Source: an uncultured Pirellula sp.
GTDB lineage: Bacteria > Planctomycetota > Planctomycetia > Pirellulales > Pirellulaceae
Direction of reading: 5' to 3'
NCBI GenBank assembly: GCA_903892365.1
Contig: CAITIF010000547.1
Coordinates: forward strand, 1 to 10,080
DNA: 10,080 bases
Part shown: positions 5,046 to 10,080 of the stretch, piece by piece
Position numbering within the stretch: the first letter of the stretch is position 1
Layout of the letters: each line of letters starts with the position of its first letter
Translations under genes and position numbers: made by a program
Notes under the pieces: model-generated
What the model saw: the letters and a program-made list of their open reading frames with translations, nothing else
Databases searched by the model: none
Told to the model about the DNA's origin: nothing

Positions 5046-6527
5046 ATGAATCATTCCTTATTGAATTCGATGTTCTCCAAGCGGTTAAGGCCACTCTTAT
5101 GCTTGTTGCTCGTGAGCGTTGGGACGGATTCCTGCTTCGCGGATTTCGTTATCTTTGGCATTCCCGGTACCAAGCGAAAAACAGTGTTGGAGGGGAAGAC
5201 CAAGGTTCACAGTGCGAACTTGATCGAGTTTTCGTATCCAGGCTTCCCTTCGATTACGCTTGGAAATGAGTTTGCCACGTCCATCAAGGCACCAACTCGT
5301 CAGGAGGAATTTCGCAGACTATTTCAGAAAGCGAATCGATCTAAGGACATTAACGACTTCCTGGAGGCAGCCAGGCAAGCATTGCAGCGAGGCATGTTGA
5401 AGGAGTTCTACGAATGCTGTAGCGCCGCTTATAAGATCGATCCTTTACATCCCACCGTAGTGCGACTAATAGAAGCAAGGAAGAGAGTCAAACAGGAGCT
5501 AGGGAATCATGACCAAGTGGCAACCCAGCTCAAGGAGACCACCGGATTGAAGCAGATGCAAATTGCGGTAAGCCGACATTATGTCATGTTTCACGACACC
5601 CCCAATAAGAAAATAGGGCGCAAAAAACAGACTCGTGCCGAACAGCGACTAGAACTTTTAGAACAGGTTTACGAAGCATTTTTCATGAAATTTTCCTTGG
5701 ATGGTGTTGTATTAGAGCCCCCCAAGGAACACATGATGGTACTCCTTTTTAATGACGAACAAACGTACCTGCGGTATGCGACCGAGCTGAATCCCGAACT
5801 GCGGCGAGCGTCTGGTTTTTGGTCCCCGAAAGACAACATCAGCGTCTTCTACGATCAGGGTTCGACCGAAGAGATGCAATTGATGTCATCGATGGCTGAA
5901 AAGCTTCAAGTTGCTAAGCAAAAGGCACGCGGCCAAGGGGATTCACGCGACATTGCTTACTTGGCCAATTCGTTCGATTTGTTGATCAAAATCTCCAAGG
6001 AAGAATCGGACATCGAAGTCGTCTCTCACGAAGCAACTCACCAGTTGGCCGGCAATACCGGATTGATGCCTCGGAAAAAGCTGGGACTTCGATGGGCACA
6101 AGAAGGCCTTGCAAGTTATTTCGAGACGCCTGCCGGTGCCGGTTGGGGAGGGATTGGAGCTGTCAATGCATCGCGTTTGATGGGGTACCGCCGAATTGCG
6201 CGCGATCCCGATCGAGCTAAACTTGATCTGCTCGTCTCCGACGCCCTTTTCGACGGGGCGAGTGACACGGGGCAACTTGGGGATGCTTACGGTCAAGCCT
6301 GGGCGCTTACGCACTATTTGATGGAAAACGAATTTGAAAAGCTGGTAGATTATTATCGCCGATGCTCCGAATTGCAGGTGGACGACAAGGGCAAGATTTT
6401 ACGATCGGACTTGGTGAAGGTCTTTTTGGATGTGTTTGGTGATATTCGTATCTTGGAACGGAGGTTTCATGAATACATGAACACTCTGAAAACTGATGTG
6501 GAACGTATGGTCGAAGCGATGAACTAG
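5046..6527 (+). CDS. DUF1570 family exported protein, HEXXH metallopeptidase-like
   Basis: A 493-residue protein. Residues 1-32 are a plausible signal peptide: basic SKRLRP, hydrophobic LLCLLLVSVG, cleavage probably after SCFA. Secretion to the periplasm or surface is therefore expected. Cys30 does not sit in a convincing lipobox. Residues about 88-150 are helical and repeat-like (LFQKANRSKDINDFLEAARQ). From about 175 comes the DUF1570 type of domain (YVMFHDTP, then MMVLLFNDEQTYLRYA). It contains HEATH at 328-332 and, 20 residues on, QEGLASYFE with Glu353 as probable third zinc ligand, the pattern of gluzincin-like peptidases. The family is abundant in planctomycetes and its substrate is unknown. 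All three putative metal ligands are intact, so enzymatic activity is plausible. ATG 5046 is used; Met9 is an alternative that keeps the signal peptide. No Shine-Dalgarno sequence is seen. It is the first gene of a probable three-gene operon, 8 bp before the cytidine deaminase. Confidence 0.86.
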   Translation: MNHSLLNSMFSKRLRPLLCLLLVSVGTDSCFADFVIFGIPGTKRKTVLEGKTKVHSANLIEFSYPGFPSITLGNEFATSIKAPTRQEEFRRLFQKANRSKDINDFLEAARQALQRGMLKEFYECCSAAYKIDPLHPTVVRLIEARKRVKQELGNHDQVATQLKETTGLKQMQIAVSRHYVMFHDTPNKKIGRKKQTRAEQRLELLEQVYEAFFMKFSLDGVVLEPPKEHMMVLLFNDEQTYLRYATELNPELRRASGFWSPKDNISVFYDQGSTEEMQLMSSMAEKLQVAKQKARGQGDSRDIAYLANSFDLLIKISKEESDIEVVSHEATHQLAGNTGLMPRKKLGLRWAQEGLASYFETPAGAGWGGIGAVNASRLMGYRRIARDPDRAKLDLLVSDALFDGASDTGQLGDAYGQAWALTHYLMENEFEKLVDYYRRCSELQVDDKGKILRSDLVKVFLDVFGDIRILERRFHEYMNTLKTDVERMVEAMN

Positions 6528-6535
6528 CCTATAGT

Positions 6536-6982
6536 ATGAATATGATCAACATGGACAGTACAGCCGACAATCAAATGCTCCAAAATCTAGTTCTCGCCGC
6601 ACAGCAAGCCGCGCTCCACGCGTACGCTCCGTATAGTCAATTTACGGTCGGGTGTGCTCTGCTTTCGAAAAGCGGAAAAATCTACACCGGCTGCAATATC
6701 GAGAACGCCTCGTATTCAGTAACCTTGTGCGCCGAACGCGTCGCTGCCGCTCAGGCGATCGCCCATCGAGATCGAGAATGGGACTCTCTTGTCGTCGTTT
6801 CACCGCAGCGCGTTACCACCTGTGGAGTCTGCAGACAGTTTCTGCATGAGTTCGCTCCGGATCTGACCATTTGGAATGGCTTTCTGGAGGGGCTGAGCCT
6901 GGAAGGCCCATTCTCCCTCCATCAGTTATTGCCTGGTGCAATGACCTTGCGGCCCATCAATCACCCCCTCAGCAACTCGTAA
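6536..6982 (+). CDS. cdd: Cytidine deaminase
   Basis: A 148-residue protein of the small, homotetrameric class that converts cytidine and deoxycytidine to uridine and deoxyuridine in pyrimidine salvage (cytoplasm). Visible motifs are the N-terminal AYAPYSQFTVGCAL, substrate-binding GCNIENASYS (52-61), and the zinc site with Cys65 and catalytic Glu67 in CAERVA plus Cys96 and Cys99 in CGVCRQ. The residue before Cys96 is Thr where many relatives have Pro (PCGxCRQ), a mild change. All catalytic residues are present. The last 40 residues (LEGLSLEGPFSLHQLLPGAM) end in the usual L-LP segment. Start ATG 6536 is preferred; in-frame ATGs at 6542 and 6551 would cost only a few poorly conserved residues. 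It sits 8 bp after the DUF1570 gene and 13 bp before the Hsp70 gene, so co-transcription is likely. Confidence 0.95.
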   Translation: MNMINMDSTADNQMLQNLVLAAQQAALHAYAPYSQFTVGCALLSKSGKIYTGCNIENASYSVTLCAERVAAAQAIAHRDREWDSLVVVSPQRVTTCGVCRQFLHEFAPDLTIWNGFLEGLSLEGPFSLHQLLPGAMTLRPINHPLSNS

Positions 6983-6995
6983 GACTGTTTTATTC

Positions 6996-9900
6996 GTGTC
7001 CGAGTCAAAATCTTTTGGTTCTAGTCAAAACGTGGCTGCGAAAGCTGGATTGTCGCAACTCGAGGAGGCTTTTGAGAAGAAAGAGAGTAGGTATGTTGTC
7101 GGGATCGATTTAGGAACAACGAACTGCGCCGTGGCGTTCATGGATTCTCATGAAGCCACCCCCAGCATCGAGCTGTTCCGGGTCGAACAGATGGTCGATT
7201 TCCAAACAAGCCAACGCGCTGACACACTACCCTCCTTTCATTACGAGCTTTCGTCCCAGGAAGCATCGCAGTTAGATGCTCGATTCCAGTTTGTGGATGG
7301 CAAGCACAAAAGTGTTGTCGGCGTGTTCGCTCGTCAACGAGGGATGCAAATGCCCGGTCGTTGCATCGCCTCTGCCAAAAGCTGGTTGTGCCATCCCTTG
7401 GTGGATCGCACTTCCGATATGTTACCTTGGAGCAACGACGAAGACGTAAAGCTTCTTTCACCCGTGGAAGCGAGCCGTCGTTATCTCGAACACATTCGAC
7501 GCATGTGGGACCGAGAGCATCCATCCGGTTTGTTGGCAGATCAAGAGGTGATTGTCACCCTGCCCGCTTCGTTCGATGAAGTGGCTCGACAACTGACTTT
7601 GCAAGCCGCCAAAGACGCCGGCTTGTCGAATGTGGTTTTGATCGAGGAACCGCAAGCCGCCTTCTATGCTTGGCTTTTCCGCAATCAAGACAGCTGGACG
7701 AAAACGATGCGGCCAGGCCAAACCATTTTGGTTTGTGATATTGGAGGCGGGACCACTGACTTTACCTTGATTCGCGTGGTGGAAACTTCCAAAGCAACAA
7801 CACCAAACGAAACCGAGCTGCATCCGTCGAAGACCATAGAGTCGGACGCAAGCCTTCAAGTGAGCGAAGCACTTCAAGCCACTTACGGTTTGCATCGTGT
7901 GGCTGTGGGTGAACATCTGATGTTGGGAGGCGACAATCTCGATTTGGCCCTTGCCAAAGCGATGGAGCAACGATTGCTCGCAGAGACGCCTGGCATGGAC
8001 CAGCTGAAACCACGACAGTGGGATGCTCTCAAGTCACAATGTCGAGTTGCAAAAGAGACCCTTCTGGGGAACTCGCCTCCAGACACCTATTGGCTGTCAT
8101 TGCCCGGTTCCGGTTCCAAACTGATCGAGAACAGTCGTTCGATCGCAATCGACTACGAATGGGCCCGTAGTCTTCTTGTCGATGGGTTCTTCGGCCAAGT
8201 GGAGCTGAACGACCGACCAGACTTGGCAGAGTCCGGCTTTCAAGAGTTTGGGCTCCCATTTGCTGCTGATCCGAATGCGAACCGACACCTTGCCAAGTTT
8301 TTGTGGGAGCATCGATGGGCAGGCCGAAGCGAACAGGACCAAACAGCAATGCCCGACGTTGCGGCGGCTCGCCCGGATTGGATCCTATTCAACGGCGGAG
8401 TGCTTGAATCGAGTCAAGTCAAGACGGCGATCCTTGATCAAATCCGTTATTGGTTCGGCAACAGCCATGATTCCAGCGTTGCAGGCGGCAAGGCCGAACC
8501 TTGGAAGCTAGGTGTCCTGGAAGGAAACCGGTTGGATCTTGCGGTGGCACAAGGAGCTGCGTACTTCGGCTTGGTTCGACGAGGCCAGGGTGTTCGAATC
8601 GATGCAAGACTTGCCAGAGCGTATTTTCTGCTGGTGGATGATTCCCCCGCCAGGGCGATTTGCGTGATGCCAGCGAATGCCTCCCCAATGGATCGGTTCC
8701 GTTTGGATGACCATCCGTTTGAACTGGTCGTGGGCCAACCTGTGCAGTTTCCAATCTATCAAAGCAGTACCAATCTTGTTCATCAAGCAGGGCAAATTGT
8801 TTTGGTGGATCATCAAACCATGACGGAGATGACTTCGATTCGAACGGTCTTGGAAGCAGAGAATCGCAAACTTCGGACCACGGTTCCTGTTGTGATTGAA
8901 TCGGAGCTTACCGAGATCGGAACGCTTGCTATGCAATTGCTCCAAGTGACCGATCACAACAATGATGCTTCTACACCTGAAGGCTCAGAAAACAGCTGGA
9001 AATTGGAGCTGGACGTGCGTTCCACAACCGCCCCAAAACAGGAAGCTGACGACCACCAAGGACCGATGGTGGCAACGGTCCAATCAAACTTGATCGAGAT
9101 GGCCGTTGCAAAAATGGAAGTCGCTTTCGGTGAGCACTCTGATGTTTCACCCAAGAACGTCGTTGCGTTTTTATCGGACGAGATCGGCCAAGGACGTCGC
9201 GAGTGGAATCCCGCGATGTTACGCGAAATGTGGCGTTTTCTTGTCGACAACCAAGACTATCGGAAAAGATCGCCTGAACACGAGGCTCGTTTTATCAACT
9301 TGCTTGGATGGTGTTTGAGACCGGGATTCGGCATGGCGGCGGATGACTGGCGAGTCAACATGACATGGCGGACCATTCATGGAAAACTGAACCACCGTTC
9401 CGTAGCCAACGCTTCAGAGGCGATCGTTCTTTGGCGACGCATCGCGGGTGGTTTCACACCTGGGCAGCAGCAAGCACTCTTTCAAGACTGCTGGCCAAGA
9501 GTTCGAGCGACCTTGGAAGGGGGAACTTCCAACCAAGCCGTTAACACCAACATGGCGATCGAATTGCTCCGGCTGGTCGGAGCTCTTGAGTGGATCAGTT
9601 TCAGCGACAAAAAGAACGTAGCCAACGCATTATTGGCAGCCATCAAGAAGAAAAAGCTGGAACACCTTCGTGGAGCCATGCTCTGGACGCTTGGGCGAAT
9701 TGGATGCCGCCGTCCTGTCTATGCAACATTGCAACAGGTCGTGCCAGCTTCGGTTGTCCAAGGTTGGATTGAAAAGCTTCTGTCGCTCGAAGATGCCGTT
9801 TTCGTTGACTGTCTAGAGCCGATGTCCCTGTGCATGATGCAATTGGCTGTCAAGACTCACGATCGCTATCGCGACCATTCCAGCGGTCTTCGGGAGCAAG

Positions 9901-10055
9901 TATTAAATCGCTTGGAACAAATCGATGCACCCAAGACGCATCGCGACTTGATTTCCTCCGGTGGCAAACTGAACGATTCATTGGAGGAATCGATCCTAGG
10001 CGATTCTCTGCCGCTTGGGTTCAGATTAAGACCTTGGTATAGGATCAGGACATAG
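6996..10055 (+). CDS. Hsp70-family ATPase with C-terminal DUF3731-like region
   Basis: A 1019-residue protein, much longer than DnaK (about 640). The actin/Hsp70 ATPase core is clear: phosphate-1 GIDLGTTN 36-43, VTLPASFDEVARQ 187-199, IEEP 216-219, phosphate-2 DIGGGTTDF 248-256, GGDNLD 311-316, and adenosine motif FNGGVLES 465-472, followed by DLAVAQGAAYFG 514-524. The core is interrupted by extra segments (about 262-300 and 400-460). Instead of a standard substrate-binding domain and lid there is a divergent beta-rich stretch (about 535-680). A helical region from about 720 to 1010 follows, containing LRPGFG (RPG at 775-777) and WRR at 813-815, the two motifs I associate with DUF3731. No EEVD-type tail is present. 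It is probably a cytoplasmic chaperone-like ATPase of unknown client. The start is GTG 6996; conserved sequence begins only at residue 33, so a later start is possible. The gene is third in the probable operon with the DUF1570 gene and cdd. The frame ends at TAG 10053-10055. Confidence 0.9.
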   Translation: MSESKSFGSSQNVAAKAGLSQLEEAFEKKESRYVVGIDLGTTNCAVAFMDSHEATPSIELFRVEQMVDFQTSQRADTLPSFHYELSSQEASQLDARFQFVDGKHKSVVGVFARQRGMQMPGRCIASAKSWLCHPLVDRTSDMLPWSNDEDVKLLSPVEASRRYLEHIRRMWDREHPSGLLADQEVIVTLPASFDEVARQLTLQAAKDAGLSNVVLIEEPQAAFYAWLFRNQDSWTKTMRPGQTILVCDIGGGTTDFTLIRVVETSKATTPNETELHPSKTIESDASLQVSEALQATYGLHRVAVGEHLMLGGDNLDLALAKAMEQRLLAETPGMDQLKPRQWDALKSQCRVAKETLLGNSPPDTYWLSLPGSGSKLIENSRSIAIDYEWARSLLVDGFFGQVELNDRPDLAESGFQEFGLPFAADPNANRHLAKFLWEHRWAGRSEQDQTAMPDVAAARPDWILFNGGVLESSQVKTAILDQIRYWFGNSHDSSVAGGKAEPWKLGVLEGNRLDLAVAQGAAYFGLVRRGQGVRIDARLARAYFLLVDDSPARAICVMPANASPMDRFRLDDHPFELVVGQPVQFPIYQSSTNLVHQAGQIVLVDHQTMTEMTSIRTVLEAENRKLRTTVPVVIESELTEIGTLAMQLLQVTDHNNDASTPEGSENSWKLELDVRSTTAPKQEADDHQGPMVATVQSNLIEMAVAKMEVAFGEHSDVSPKNVVAFLSDEIGQGRREWNPAMLREMWRFLVDNQDYRKRSPEHEARFINLLGWCLRPGFGMAADDWRVNMTWRTIHGKLNHRSVANASEAIVLWRRIAGGFTPGQQQALFQDCWPRVRATLEGGTSNQAVNTNMAIELLRLVGALEWISFSDKKNVANALLAAIKKKKLEHLRGAMLWTLGRIGCRRPVYATLQQVVPASVVQGWIEKLLSLEDAVFVDCLEPMSLCMMQLAVKTHDRYRDHSSGLREQVLNRLEQIDAPKTHRDLISSGGKLNDSLEESILGDSLPLGFRLRPWYRIRT

Positions 10056-10080
10056 GTGGCGCCGTGGGTTCAAGACATAG

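Noticed and set aside
5018..5269. Plus-strand 83-codon frame at the start of the DUF1570 gene
   Set aside because: It overlaps the signal peptide region of a better-supported gene in another frame and shows no motif.

Overview
The window looks like chromosomal DNA of a planctomycete, probably of the Pirellulaceae/Rhodopirellula type. The reasons are moderate base composition, genes mostly without Shine-Dalgarno sequences, an exported DUF1570 protein, a ThiD2-ThiE fusion, and gene-poor gaps filled with small hairpin repeats of the kind common in those genomes. This assignment is inference from gene content, not a database match. No phage, integrase, intact insertion sequence or CRISPR array was seen.

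Left part (1-1694, all minus strand): the 5' part of a secreted endonuclease/exonuclease/phosphatase-family protein runs off the left edge. Next is a complete NAD-dependent D-2-hydroxyacid dehydrogenase of the CtBP-like type, then a tRNA-Arg(CCU) gene. Positions 1695-2572 carry no convincing gene but hold at least three kinds of small repeat or hairpin element.

Middle (2573-5045): a ThiD2-ThiE fusion for thiamine phosphate synthesis is on the plus strand. It converges, with 7 bp between, on a 5'-truncated polysaccharide deacetylase on the minus strand. The deacetylase homology starts abruptly near 4355. The open frame in front of it begins inside a strong intrinsic terminator (4396-4458) that belongs to something upstream on the same strand. 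Positions 4356-5045 are therefore a scarred stretch: truncated deacetylase, terminator, small orphan reading frame, and a long imperfect inverted repeat.

Right part (5046-10055, all plus strand): three closely packed genes (gaps of 8 and 13 bp) look like one transcription unit. They are an exported DUF1570 HEXXH metallopeptidase-like protein, a cytidine deaminase, and a 1019-residue Hsp70-family ATPase with a C-terminal DUF3731-like region. Cytidine deaminase is pyrimidine salvage. How it relates to the other two is not evident, and this operon, especially its Hsp70 member, is the part least explained by known biology. Most of the rest is housekeeping. I do not see a clear new defence or mobile system.
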